A DNA stretch of 64,000 nucleotides from Prevotella sp. (GTDB lineage Bacteria > Bacteroidota > Bacteroidia > Bacteroidales > Bacteroidaceae), in assembly GCA_017483185.1 (NCBI GenBank), contig JAFULM010000003.1, positions 19,887 through 83,886 of the forward strand, given 5' to 3'. The translations under genes and the position numbers were made by a program. Below are positions 8,129-17,240 of this stretch, piece by piece. The first letter of the stretch is position 1, and each line of letters starts with the position of its first letter. A model generated the notes under the pieces. It made no database searches and was not told the origin of the DNA. It worked only from the letters and a program-made list of their open reading frames with translations.

Positions 8129-9697
8129 ATGAAATTAGAAAACAGACAATTCGAATTGAATGTGTTTGCCGCAGAGATGGCAAAACTGAAGAACGAAAAG
8201 CATTTCGACTTCCTTGTGACTATCGTCGGTGAGGATTTCGGCGAGGAAGGACTCGGATGTATCTACATCCTTGAAAACACGAAGACGCACGATCGCATGA
8301 GTGTGAAGGCTGTTAATGCCGACCGCAACGAGCCTTATATCCCCACGGTGATGCACTTGTGGAAGAGCGCCGAGATTCTGGAGCGCGAGGTCTACGACTT
8401 CTTCGGCATCAGGTTTACAGGCCATAAGGACATGCGTCGCCTCTATCTGCGCTCGGATTTTCAGGGTTATCCTTTCCGCAAGGATTACGACATGAGTGCT
8501 GAGAACAACAAGTATGTGCTGACGGATGACCCCGAGCCCGACTATACTTTCGAGTATAACCTCAATAAAGATGGTAAGCTCGTGGCTACGAAACGTCCGC
8601 TGTTCGGCGACGACGACTATGTCATCAATATCGGACCGCAGCACCCTGCCACACACGGTGTGCTACGTCTGCAGACCGTGCTCGACGGTGAGACAATCAA
8701 GAAGATCTATCCCCATTGCGGATACATCCACCGCGGCATCGAGAAGATGTGCGAGAGCTACACCTATCCGCAGACGCTGGCCCTGACAGACCGTATGGAC
8801 TACTTGAGCGCAATGATGAACCGTCACGCCCTCTGTTCTGTCATCGAGGAGGCTATGGGCGTGGAGTTGACCGACCGCATCAAGTATATCCGCACGATTA
8901 TGGACGAGTTGCAGCGTCTGGACAGTCACTTGCTGTTCTACGGATGCTGCGCGCAGGACCTTGGAGCGCTGACAGCATTTATATATGGTATGCGCGACCG
9001 TGAGCAGGTGCTCAACGTCATGGAGGAGACCACCGGCGGACGTCTGATTCAGAACTATTACCGCATCGGCGGATGTCAGGAAGACATCGACCCCAACTTC
9101 GTTCAGAACGTGAAGAAGCTGTGTGCCTATATGAAGCCGATGTTCCAGGAGTATCGCGATATTTTCACCGGAAACGTCATCCTGCAGAACCGTTTCAAGA
9201 ACGTCGGCAAGCTCTCTATGGAAGATGCTATCAGCTACGGATGTACCGGTGGTACGGGCCGTGCGACGGGATGGCGTAACGACGTGCGCAAGAACCACCC
9301 TTACGATATGTACGGCAAGGTCGACTTTGACGAAATCACCTATCAGAACGGCGACTGTTTCGACCGCTACATGGTCCGTATGGACGAGATGGAGCAGAGC
9401 ATCCGCATCATCGAGCAGCTCATCGACAACATCCCCGCCGGTGACTTCTATATCAAGCAGAAGCCCATCATCAAGGTTCCCGAGGGACAGTGGTACACGT
9501 CGTGTGAGGGTAGCCGTGGTGAAATCGGTGTTTATCTCGACTCAAAGGGCGACAAGAGTCCTTACCGCCTGAAGTTCCGTCCGATGGGTCTGCCGCTGGT
9601 ATCGGCGATGGACGAGTTGCTGCGCGGTGAGAAGATTGCCGACTTGATAGCTGTGGGCGCTACGTTAGATTATGTAATTCCTGATATTGACAGATAA
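8129..9697 (+). CDS. nuoCD: NADH-quinone oxidoreductase fused subunit C/D
   Basis: 522 residues. Residues 1-165 are NuoC-like (LWKSAEILEREVYDFFGI, then RRLYLRSDFQGYPFRKDY). The rest is NuoD-like (IGPQHPATHGVLRLQ, GYIHRGIEKMCE, LTDRMDYLSAMMN). These form the connecting arm and the wall of the quinone site. A C-D fusion is normal in Bacteroidetes and Enterobacteria. It is separated from nuoB by 17 bases and from nuoH by 7. Confidence 0.97.
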   Translation: MKLENRQFELNVFAAEMAKLKNEKHFDFLVTIVGEDFGEEGLGCIYILENTKTHDRMSVKAVNADRNEPYIPTVMHLWKSAEILEREVYDFFGIRFTGHKDMRRLYLRSDFQGYPFRKDYDMSAENNKYVLTDDPEPDYTFEYNLNKDGKLVATKRPLFGDDDYVINIGPQHPATHGVLRLQTVLDGETIKKIYPHCGYIHRGIEKMCESYTYPQTLALTDRMDYLSAMMNRHALCSVIEEAMGVELTDRIKYIRTIMDELQRLDSHLLFYGCCAQDLGALTAFIYGMRDREQVLNVMEETTGGRLIQNYYRIGGCQEDIDPNFVQNVKKLCAYMKPMFQEYRDIFTGNVILQNRFKNVGKLSMEDAISYGCTGGTGRATGWRNDVRKNHPYDMYGKVDFDEITYQNGDCFDRYMVRMDEMEQSIRIIEQLIDNIPAGDFYIKQKPIIKVPEGQWYTSCEGSRGEIGVYLDSKGDKSPYRLKFRPMGLPLVSAMDELLRGEKIADLIAVGATLDYVIPDIDR

Positions 9698-9704
9698 TTA
9701 AGTT

Positions 9705-10793
9705 ATGTTTGATTTTAGTATAGTAACAACGTGGTTCGACAGTCTCCTTCGCGAGACCCTCGGTCTTGGCGACTTCCTGTCGATACTCATAGAGTGCGTA
9801 ATAGTCGGCGTCTTTATTCTCGCAGCCTACGCCATGCTGGCCATCGTGCTCATTTTCATGGAGCGCAAAGTTTGTGCCTATTTCCAGTGCCGCCTCGGCC
9901 CGATGCGTGTCGGTCCTTGGGGCGTGTTCCAGGTGTTTGCCGACGTATTGAAGATGCTCCAGAAGGAGATATTCTTCGTTGACAAAGCGGACAAGATGCT
10001 TTATCTTGTAGCTCCGTTTTTGGTGCTCATCGCTTCTGTCGGTACATTCTCATTCATGCCTTGGAACAAGGGCGCTGGCATCCTCGACTTCAACGTTGGC
10101 ATCTTCCTGCTCACGGCCATTTCGAGCATCGGTGTTGTCGGTGTATTCCTTGCGGGATGGGGTTCTAACAACAAGTATAGTGTCGTGTCGGCCATGCGTG
10201 GTGCCGTGCAGATGATTTCTTACGAAATGTCACTCTGCCTGTGTCTTATCACAGCTGTCGTTCTGACCGGAACAATGCAGATCAGCGGTATCGTCGAAGC
10301 ACAGTCGGGAGCCTTCGGATGGCTCATATTCCAAGGTCATATCCCCGCCATCATCGCTTTCCTCGTATTCCTCGTGGCAGGAAATGCCGAGGCCAACCGT
10401 GGTCCGTTTGACCTTCCTGAGGCTGAAAGCGAGTTGACAGCAGGTTATCACACTGAATATTCGGGTATGGGCTTCGGCTTCTTCTATCTCGCCGAATATC
10501 TCAATATGTTTGTTATAGCCGGTGTAGCCACGACAGTGTTCCTCGGCGGATGGATGCCTATCCACGTTGGAATCGAAGGATTTGACGCCGTGATGGACTA
10601 TATCCCCGGCATCGTGTGGTTCCTCGGCAAGGCTTTTGCCCTTGTGTGGGTGCTGCTCTGGATACGTTGGTCGTTCCCGCGTTTGCGCATTGACCAGATA
10701 CTGAAGCTCGAGTGGAAATATCTCATGCCGTTGTCACTGCTTAACCTTGTGCTCATGACCATCATCGTGGCACTTGGATGGTATATTAAATAA
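9705..10793 (+). CDS. nuoH: NADH-quinone oxidoreductase subunit H
   Basis: 362 residues with about eight to nine membrane helices. Signatures are ERKVCAYFQCRLGPMRVGPWG in the first loop and FDLPEAESELTAGYHTEYSG, the quinone-site loop. It links the hydrophilic arm to the proton-pumping subunits. Most bacterial NuoH proteins are about 325-355 residues, so this is slightly long at the C-terminus. Confidence 0.97.
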   Translation: MFDFSIVTTWFDSLLRETLGLGDFLSILIECVIVGVFILAAYAMLAIVLIFMERKVCAYFQCRLGPMRVGPWGVFQVFADVLKMLQKEIFFVDKADKMLYLVAPFLVLIASVGTFSFMPWNKGAGILDFNVGIFLLTAISSIGVVGVFLAGWGSNNKYSVVSAMRGAVQMISYEMSLCLCLITAVVLTGTMQISGIVEAQSGAFGWLIFQGHIPAIIAFLVFLVAGNAEANRGPFDLPEAESELTAGYHTEYSGMGFGFFYLAEYLNMFVIAGVATTVFLGGWMPIHVGIEGFDAVMDYIPGIVWFLGKAFALVWVLLWIRWSFPRLRIDQILKLEWKYLMPLSLLNLVLMTIIVALGWYIK

Positions 10794-10827
10794 TGTGGAA
10801 CGGCCGAATTATCAAATTCATCAGACA

Positions 10828-11355
10828 ATGGAAAATAACAATTCATATTTCGGAGGAGCAGTGAAAGGCGTGAAGTCGCTGCTCACCGGTCTGGGAGTCA
10901 CCATGAAGGAGTACTTCATCCCGAAGGTGACCGAACAGTATCCGGAAAACCGCAAGACCACGTTGCATGTGTCAGAGCGTCATCGTGGACGCCTCGTCAT
11001 GCCGCATGACGCAGAGGGTAATCACAAGTGCATTGCCTGTACGCTGTGCGAAAAGGCATGTCCCAACGGCACAATCAAGATTACGTCGGAGATGCGTGAG
11101 ACGGAAGACGGCAAGAAAAAGAAGTTTTTGACCGACTATCAGTATGACCTTGGCGACTGCATGTTCTGCCAGCTCTGCGTGAACGTTTGTCCTCAGGACG
11201 CTATCAAATTTACGAATGATTTCGAGAATTCAACCTTTGAACGCAACTCGTTAGTGCTTCACCTCGACAAGGAGTTGAACTATGAGCCGTCACTGCCTAA
11301 CATCATTGATGGCGGTGCACCAATCGAAATCGGTAAGTGGAACACTAAAAAATAA
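10828..11355 (+). CDS. nuoI: NADH-quinone oxidoreductase subunit I
   Basis: 175 residues from the ATG at 10828 (MENNNSYFGG); a longer frame from 10774 would only overlap nuoH. It carries two 4Fe-4S cluster motifs, CIACTLCEKACP and CMFCQLCVNVCP, clusters N6a and N6b. With NuoEFG absent, NuoI is the most exposed electron-entry subunit coded here, so it may receive electrons from ferredoxin or another donor. The latter point is inference. Confidence 0.96.
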   Translation: MENNNSYFGGAVKGVKSLLTGLGVTMKEYFIPKVTEQYPENRKTTLHVSERHRGRLVMPHDAEGNHKCIACTLCEKACPNGTIKITSEMRETEDGKKKKFLTDYQYDLGDCMFCQLCVNVCPQDAIKFTNDFENSTFERNSLVLHLDKELNYEPSLPNIIDGGAPIEIGKWNTKK

Positions 11356-11373
11356 AAGGAGGACGATTGTATT

Positions 11374-11895
11374 ATGGCTAATTTAATAATGTTTGGAATT
11401 CTTGCCGTTGTCATTCTCGGCTCAGCCGTGATGTGTGTGACGACGACTCGCATTATGCGGGCAGCCACGTTCATGCTGTTCGTCCTCTTCGGAGTGGCCG
11501 GACTCTACTTCCTGCTCGACTATACTTATCTTGGCGCGGCCCAGATCAGCGTTTATGCCGGTGGCGTGACCATGATTTATGTGTTTGCCATCCAGCTCGT
11601 TGGCAAGCGCACGCTGCAGGGCATCGTGGAGCGTGTCAAGTGTAGTCGCGCCCTTTGTGGAGCCGGAGTGTCGCTTGTGGGCTTTGCCGTTGTGGTTCTT
11701 GTTCTGCTTAAGAACGAGTTCATCTGCAATGCGTGTGGCACGGCAGACACGGAAGTGCCGATGAAAGTCATTGGACAGTCTCTGCTCGGCAGCGACAAAT
11801 ATCAGTATGTGCTTCCGTTCGAGTTCATCTCTGTATTCCTGCTTGCATGTATTATCGGAGGTATTGTAGTATCAAGAAAAGAAGAGGAGAATTAA
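11374..11895 (+). CDS. nuoJ: NADH-quinone oxidoreductase subunit J
   Basis: 173 residues with five membrane helices and the signature YTYLGAAQISVYAGGVTMIYVFA. It forms part of the E-channel membrane domain. It is preceded by a purine-rich AAAGGAGGACG, an unusually strong Shine-Dalgarno-like site for this phylum. nuoK starts 3 bases after its stop. Confidence 0.96.
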   Translation: MANLIMFGILAVVILGSAVMCVTTTRIMRAATFMLFVLFGVAGLYFLLDYTYLGAAQISVYAGGVTMIYVFAIQLVGKRTLQGIVERVKCSRALCGAGVSLVGFAVVVLVLLKNEFICNACGTADTEVPMKVIGQSLLGSDKYQYVLPFEFISVFLLACIIGGIVVSRKEEEN

Positions 11896-11898
11896 TTT

Positions 11899-12207
11899 AT
11901 GGTACCAGTAGAATGTTATTTTGTGCTTAGCGCACTGTTGTTCTTCATCGGCGTGTTCGGTTTCGTTACCCGCCGCAACCTGATAGCCATGCTCATCTCC
12001 ATCGAGCTTGTGCTCAATGCCGTCGATCTCAATTTCGCAGCATTCAACCGTTTGCTCTTCCCCGGAGAGTTCGAGGGATTCTTTATGACCCTGTTCTCCA
12101 TCGGAGTGAGCGCTGCTGAAAGTGCGGTGGCTATCGCGATAATTATCAATGTTTACCGTAATTTCCACAGCGATCAGGTGAACAGTATTGAAAACATGAA
12201 ATTTTAA
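11899..12207 (+). CDS. nuoK: NADH-quinone oxidoreductase subunit K
   Basis: 102 residues with three membrane helices. The conserved segments are RRNLIAMLISIELVLNAVDL and GVSAAESAVAIAI, holding the two membrane glutamates needed for proton coupling. The length is normal. Confidence 0.97.
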   Translation: MVPVECYFVLSALLFFIGVFGFVTRRNLIAMLISIELVLNAVDLNFAAFNRLLFPGEFEGFFMTLFSIGVSAAESAVAIAIIINVYRNFHSDQVNSIENMKF

Positions 12208-12215
12208 TGTGAGTT

Positions 12216-14207
12216 ATGGATTATAGTTTTGTATTTCTTATACTCCTTCTGCCGCTGCTCTCATTCATCGTCTTGGGATTGGCTGGCATGAAGATGTCGC
12301 ATAAGACTGCCGGACTCATCGGTACTACATCGCTTGGAATAGTGACCGTGCTGTCTTATTATACCGCCTTCTGCTATTTCACGGCAGAGCGTGGGGTCGA
12401 CGGAACGTTTGCGACGTTGGTTCCCTACAACTTCACATGGTTGCCGCTCGGAAGTCTCAACTTTGACCTTGGCATCCTCCTCGATCCTATTTCGGTGATG
12501 ATGCTTATCGTGATAAGCACAGTCAGCCTGATGGTACATATCTATTCATTCGGCTATATGCACGGTGAGAAGGGCTTTCAGCGTTACTACGCTTTCCTGA
12601 GTCTCTTCACGATGTCTATGCTCGGACTCGTTGTTGCCACCAACATCTTCCAGATGTATCTCTTCTGGGAGCTTGTGGGAGTCAGCTCTTATCTGCTCAT
12701 CGGATTCTATTATCCGCTTCAGGCCGCAGTCTCAGCTTCAAAGAAGGCGTTCATCGTTACACGCTTTGCTGATATGTTCTTCCTTATCGGTATCCTTATC
12801 TTCGGTTACTACACAGGTTCGTTCAGCTTCTCGTTTGCCGGTGACGTAGTGATGGCCGACGGTACTGCTCCGTTTATCCCCGTTGACGTGATGAAGGCGG
12901 TCACTGCAGGCGGCTTTATCCTGCCCACGGCCCTCGTTCTGATGTTCATTGGTGGTGCCGGCAAAAGTGCGATGTTCCCGTTGCACATCTGGTTGCCCGA
13001 TGCAATGGAAGGCCCGACCCCTGTCAGTGCCCTTATCCATGCCGCTACGATGGTTGTTGCCGGTGTGTTCCAGATTGCGCGTCTGTTCCCCTTGTGGGTT
13101 GAGTATGCTCCCGGCCAGATGAGTATCGTTGTATGGGTAGGTGTGTTCACTGCTTTCTATGCAGCTGCTGTGGCTTGTGCCCAGAGCGATATCAAGCGTG
13201 TGCTTGCTTTCTCCACTATCTCTCAGATAGCTTTTATGATGGTGGCTCTTGGCGTCTGCCTGCCCGGCCATCACGGTGCTGTGCTTGACAATCATGCACA
13301 GCTCGGTTATATGGCATCCATGTTCCACCTGTTCACACACGCCATGTTCAAGGCTTGTCTGTTCCTCGGTGCCGGATGTATCATCCATGCCGTTCATTCT
13401 AACGAGATGTCAACGATGGGCGGACTCCGCAAGTATATGCCCATCACGCATATCACATTCCTCATCTCCTGTCTTGCTATTGCAGGTATTCCGTTCTTCT
13501 CGGGCTTCAGTTCCAAGGACGAGATTATTACCGCATGTTTTGCCTATAGCCCCGTTGTCGGTTGGATTATGACCGGCGTGGCCGCCATGACCGCCTTCTA
13601 CATGTTCCGTCTCTACTACGGAATATTCTGGGGAACGGAGAACAAGGAACTCCATGCTCACCACACCCCCCATGAGGCTCCGCTCAACATGACCCTGCCT
13701 CTGATTATCCTCTGCGTTATCACCGTTGGTGTCGGTGTTTACACGACAATCGCCGGTTTTGCAGGATGGAGTGGTAGTTTCGGCAGTTTCGTAACAGCGT
13801 CAGGTGCTGAGTATAACATCCACTTCGATGTACAGGTAGCTGCGACCAGCACTATCATTGCAATCATCAGCATCGCTCTCGCCACATATATATATAAGGG
13901 TGACAAGCAGCCGATTGCCGACAAACTCTACAAGATGTTCCCCCGTCTCCATCGTGCAGCCTACAAGCGCTTCTACATGGACGAAGTCTACATGTTTGTC
14001 ACACACAAGATTATCTTCCGTTGCGTCAGCACTCCGATTGCCTGGTTTGACCGTCACGTTATCGACGGCACGTTTGACTTTATGGCGTGGGGAGCTAACG
14101 AAGCCGGTGAGACAATCCGTCCGTGGCAGAGTGGCGACGTACGCAAGTATGCCGTATGGTTCATTACAGGCACCGTAGCCTTAACATTAGTATTACTTTG
14201 CATATAA
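12216..14207 (+). CDS. nuoL: NADH-quinone oxidoreductase subunit L
   Basis: 663 residues, an antiporter-like proton-pumping subunit with about 16 membrane helices and the long lateral C-terminal helix. Key segments are MYLFWELVGVSSYLLIGF, HIWLPDAMEGPTPVSALIHA and KDEIITACF. The length is in the normal range of 610-680 residues. Confidence 0.97.
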   Translation: MDYSFVFLILLLPLLSFIVLGLAGMKMSHKTAGLIGTTSLGIVTVLSYYTAFCYFTAERGVDGTFATLVPYNFTWLPLGSLNFDLGILLDPISVMMLIVISTVSLMVHIYSFGYMHGEKGFQRYYAFLSLFTMSMLGLVVATNIFQMYLFWELVGVSSYLLIGFYYPLQAAVSASKKAFIVTRFADMFFLIGILIFGYYTGSFSFSFAGDVVMADGTAPFIPVDVMKAVTAGGFILPTALVLMFIGGAGKSAMFPLHIWLPDAMEGPTPVSALIHAATMVVAGVFQIARLFPLWVEYAPGQMSIVVWVGVFTAFYAAAVACAQSDIKRVLAFSTISQIAFMMVALGVCLPGHHGAVLDNHAQLGYMASMFHLFTHAMFKACLFLGAGCIIHAVHSNEMSTMGGLRKYMPITHITFLISCLAIAGIPFFSGFSSKDEIITACFAYSPVVGWIMTGVAAMTAFYMFRLYYGIFWGTENKELHAHHTPHEAPLNMTLPLIILCVITVGVGVYTTIAGFAGWSGSFGSFVTASGAEYNIHFDVQVAATSTIIAIISIALATYIYKGDKQPIADKLYKMFPRLHRAAYKRFYMDEVYMFVTHKIIFRCVSTPIAWFDRHVIDGTFDFMAWGANEAGETIRPWQSGDVRKYAVWFITGTVALTLVLLCI

Positions 14208-14216
14208 TCAGAAAAG

Positions 14217-15707
14217 ATGAATATATTAAGTCTATTCGTAGTAATCCCCGTCCTGATGTTGCTCGGCCTTTGGATAGCCCGCAACCTCAATCAGGTTCGT
14301 GGTGTGATGGCGGTCGGTGCTTCATGTTTGCTGGCCCTGTCTATATGGCTGGTGTTCGCGTTCCTTGATATGCGTGAAACTATGCCTGCCGACCAATATC
14401 CCATGCTTTTTACAGCGAGCACGCCTTGGTTTAAGCCATTGAACATAGCTTACGCTGTGGGTGTTGACGGTATCTCGGTGGTGATGTTGCTTCTTTCGAG
14501 TATCATCGTGTTCACCGGAACATTCGCCTCATGGCAACTCAAACCGCTGACCAAGGAGTATTTCCTTTGGTTCACCCTGCTTTCAACCGGTGTTTACGGA
14601 TTCTTCATCTGCACCGACATGTTCGCCATGTTCATGTTCTATGAGGTTGCCCTCATCCCGATGTACCTTCTTATCGGTGTATGGGGAAGCGGCAACAAGG
14701 AGTATGCTGCCATGAAGCTGACGCTGATGCTCATGGGAGGTTCTGCCCTTCTCATCATCGGTATTCTCGGCATCTACTATTTCAGCGGCGCAACAACGAT
14801 GAACGTTCAGGAAATAGCCGCCATGCACAACATTCCCGTTGATGTACAGAAGATATTCTTCCCGTTCATTTTCATCGGTTTCGGTGTGCTCGGCGCCTTG
14901 TTCCCGTTCCACACATGGTCACCCGACGGTCATGCTTCAGCCCCGACGGCCGTGTCAATGCTCCATGCCGGAGTGTTGATGAAGCTCGGTGGTTACGGCT
15001 GTTTCCGTGTCGCAATGTATCTGCTGCCGGAAGCCGCCCAGGAGTTGGCATGGGTGTTCCTCATCCTCACAACCATCTCTGTGGTCTACGGTGCCCTTTC
15101 GGCCTGCGTTCAGACCGACCTGAAGTATATCAACGCCTACTCATCAGTGTCCCACTGCGGTCTGGTGCTCTTCGCACTGCTCATGATGACCAAGACATCC
15201 TGCACCGGTGCCATCCTTCAGATGCTTTCCCACGGTCTTATGACGGCCCTCTTCTTCGCCCTCATCGGTATGATCTATGGCCGTACACATACCCGTGATA
15301 TCCGCCAGTTGGGTGGTCTGATGAAGATCATGCCGTTCCTCAGTGTCGGTTATGTCATTGCCGGTCTGGCCAACCTCGGTCTGCCGGGCTTCTCAGGCTT
15401 CATCGCCGAGATGACCATCTTCGTCGGTTCATTTGAGAATGCCGACATGTTCCATCGTGTGGCCACCATCATCGCATGTACGTCAATCGTCGTTACGGCG
15501 GTCTACATCCTGCGTACCGTTGGTTTCATCCTCTTCGGCAAGGTGACCAATCCTCACTATCTTGAGCTTACCGACGCCACTTGGGATGAGCGTTTATCCG
15601 TTTGCTGCCTTATCTTCTGCGTGGCCGGTCTCGGTTCGTTCCCGTTGTGGGCAAGCAATATCATCACCGATGGCGTGGCACCGATACTCAGCGTAATTAA
15701 CTTCTAA
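14217..15707 (+). CDS. nuoM: NADH-quinone oxidoreductase subunit M
   Basis: 496 residues, the second antiporter-like subunit. Conserved pieces are FYEVALIPMYLLIGVWG with the key glutamate, FHTWSPDGHASAPTAVSMLH and YSSVSHCGLVLFAL. Ten bases separate it from nuoL. Confidence 0.97.
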   Translation: MNILSLFVVIPVLMLLGLWIARNLNQVRGVMAVGASCLLALSIWLVFAFLDMRETMPADQYPMLFTASTPWFKPLNIAYAVGVDGISVVMLLLSSIIVFTGTFASWQLKPLTKEYFLWFTLLSTGVYGFFICTDMFAMFMFYEVALIPMYLLIGVWGSGNKEYAAMKLTLMLMGGSALLIIGILGIYYFSGATTMNVQEIAAMHNIPVDVQKIFFPFIFIGFGVLGALFPFHTWSPDGHASAPTAVSMLHAGVLMKLGGYGCFRVAMYLLPEAAQELAWVFLILTTISVVYGALSACVQTDLKYINAYSSVSHCGLVLFALLMMTKTSCTGAILQMLSHGLMTALFFALIGMIYGRTHTRDIRQLGGLMKIMPFLSVGYVIAGLANLGLPGFSGFIAEMTIFVGSFENADMFHRVATIIACTSIVVTAVYILRTVGFILFGKVTNPHYLELTDATWDERLSVCCLIFCVAGLGSFPLWASNIITDGVAPILSVINF

Positions 15708-15722
15708 AAATTATCAGGACAA

Positions 15723-17153
15723 ATGGATTACAGTCAATTCTTAAATATGCTGCCGGAAGCCACACTGATGGCTATCCTGGTAATAGTATTCGTTGTTGAT
15801 TTCGTATTCAAGAACTGCGAACGGAAACATTCGGCACTCTATATGGTCACCGGTCTGCTCATGCTGGCCCAGATAGCTCCGTGCGCAATCGTTGAGCCGA
15901 CATCGGCTTTTGGCGGTCTTTATGTGACGAATGAGTCTGTCAACGTGATGAAACTCATCCTCACCGCCGGCACGCTCATAGTGGTCATCATGGCCCAGCC
16001 TTGGCTGACGCGTGACGACGTGAAAAATAAGGAAGGCGAGTTCTATATGCTTATCGTCTCAACACTGCTCGGTATGTATATGATGATGTCTTCAGGACAT
16101 TTCCTCATGTTCTTCCTCGGTCTTGAGATGGCTTCCGTGCCTATGGCATGTCTCGTCGCTTTCGACAAAATGAAGAAAAACTCAGCCGAGGGTGCCGCCA
16201 AGTTCATCCTTACGGCCACGTTCTCCAGCGGCGTGATGCTCTACGGTATATCGTTCATCTACGGCGCCGTCGGCACACTCTACTTTGATGACGTCGCAGC
16301 TCAGATCACGACATCTCCCCTCACCATCATGGGTCTCGTGTTCTTCTTCAGTGGACTCGGCTTCAAGATTTCCCTCGTGCCGTTCCACTTCTGGACAGCT
16401 GACACCTATCAGGGAGCGCCCACAGCCGTCACCGGCTATCTCAGCGTGATATCAAAGGGAGCAGCCACGCTTACCCTCATGATGATACTCTGCAAGGTGT
16501 TCGCTCCGATGATTGACTATTGGGAATACCTGCTTTACATCGTTATCGTGCTCACCATCACCATCGGCAACCTGTTTGCCATACGGCAGAACGAGCTCAA
16601 GCGCTTCATGGCGTTCAGCTCAATCTCTCAGGCCGGTTACATCATGCTTGCCGCAGTTGGCGCCAGCACGACCGGTGTTGCCGCACTGACCTACTACGTG
16701 CTTGTCTATGTGGTGGCCAACATGAGCGTCTTCACCGTGATCAGCGTTGTCGAACAAAACTGTGGCGGCACGACAAAGATGAACAGCTACGACGGTCTCT
16801 ATCAGACCAACCCCAAGCTGGCTCTCCTCATGACGCTGGCCCTGTTCTCCCTCGCCGGTATCCCGCCGTTCGCAGGTATGTTCAGCAAGTTCTTCGTCTT
16901 CATGGCTGCGGCCGAACAGGGTTCCTTCTGGGCCTACTTCGTGGTGTTCATCGCTTTGATCAATACCGTGGTCAGCCTCTACTACTATCTGCTCATCGTC
17001 AAGGCCATGTACATCAAGCCGTCAGAAACTCCGCTGCCAACGTTCCGCAGTGACTATGACAGTCGTCTGGCTCTGACGCTTTGCACCGCCGGCATTGTTG
17101 CTTTCGGCGTGTTCAGCTGTGTCTATGAGTGGATTGCCGCAGCGGCCAACTGA
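15723..17153 (+). CDS. nuoN: NADH-quinone oxidoreductase subunit N
   Basis: 476 residues, the third antiporter-like subunit and last gene of the operon. Visible motifs are [40 protein letters not shown] and [15 protein letters not shown] strong hairpin terminator follows within 30 bases. Confidence 0.97.
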   Translation: MDYSQFLNMLPEATLMAILVIVFVVDFVFKNCERKHSALYMVTGLLMLAQIAPCAIVEPTSAFGGLYVTNESVNVMKLILTAGTLIVVIMAQPWLTRDDVKNKEGEFYMLIVSTLLGMYMMMSSGHFLMFFLGLEMASVPMACLVAFDKMKKNSAEGAAKFILTATFSSGVMLYGISFIYGAVGTLYFDDVAAQITTSPLTIMGLVFFFSGLGFKISLVPFHFWTADTYQGAPTAVTGYLSVISKGAATLTLMMILCKVFAPMIDYWEYLLYIVIVLTITIGNLFAIRQNELKRFMAFSSISQAGYIMLAAVGASTTGVAALTYYVLVYVVANMSVFTVISVVEQNCGGTTKMNSYDGLYQTNPKLALLMTLALFSLAGIPPFAGMFSKFFVFMAAAEQGSFWAYFVVFIALINTVVSLYYYLLIVKAMYIKPSETPLPTFRSDYDSRLALTLCTAGIVAFGVFSCVYEWIAAAAN

Positions 17154-17183
17154 CAACAAATTTTATTCACTGAATATATAAGA

Positions 17184-17240
17184 AAAGCGGATCATACGGA
17201 AATCTCCTTGCGGGAAGCCGTATGGTCCGCTTTCTTTTTT
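17184..17240 (+). terminator. Rho-independent terminator of the nuo operon
   Basis: AAAAGCGGATCATACGG pairs with CCGTATGGTCCGCTTT (one mismatch), followed by a T-rich run TTTCTTTTTT at 17231-17240. The right arm contains the annotated ATG of the next gene. Confidence 0.85.
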
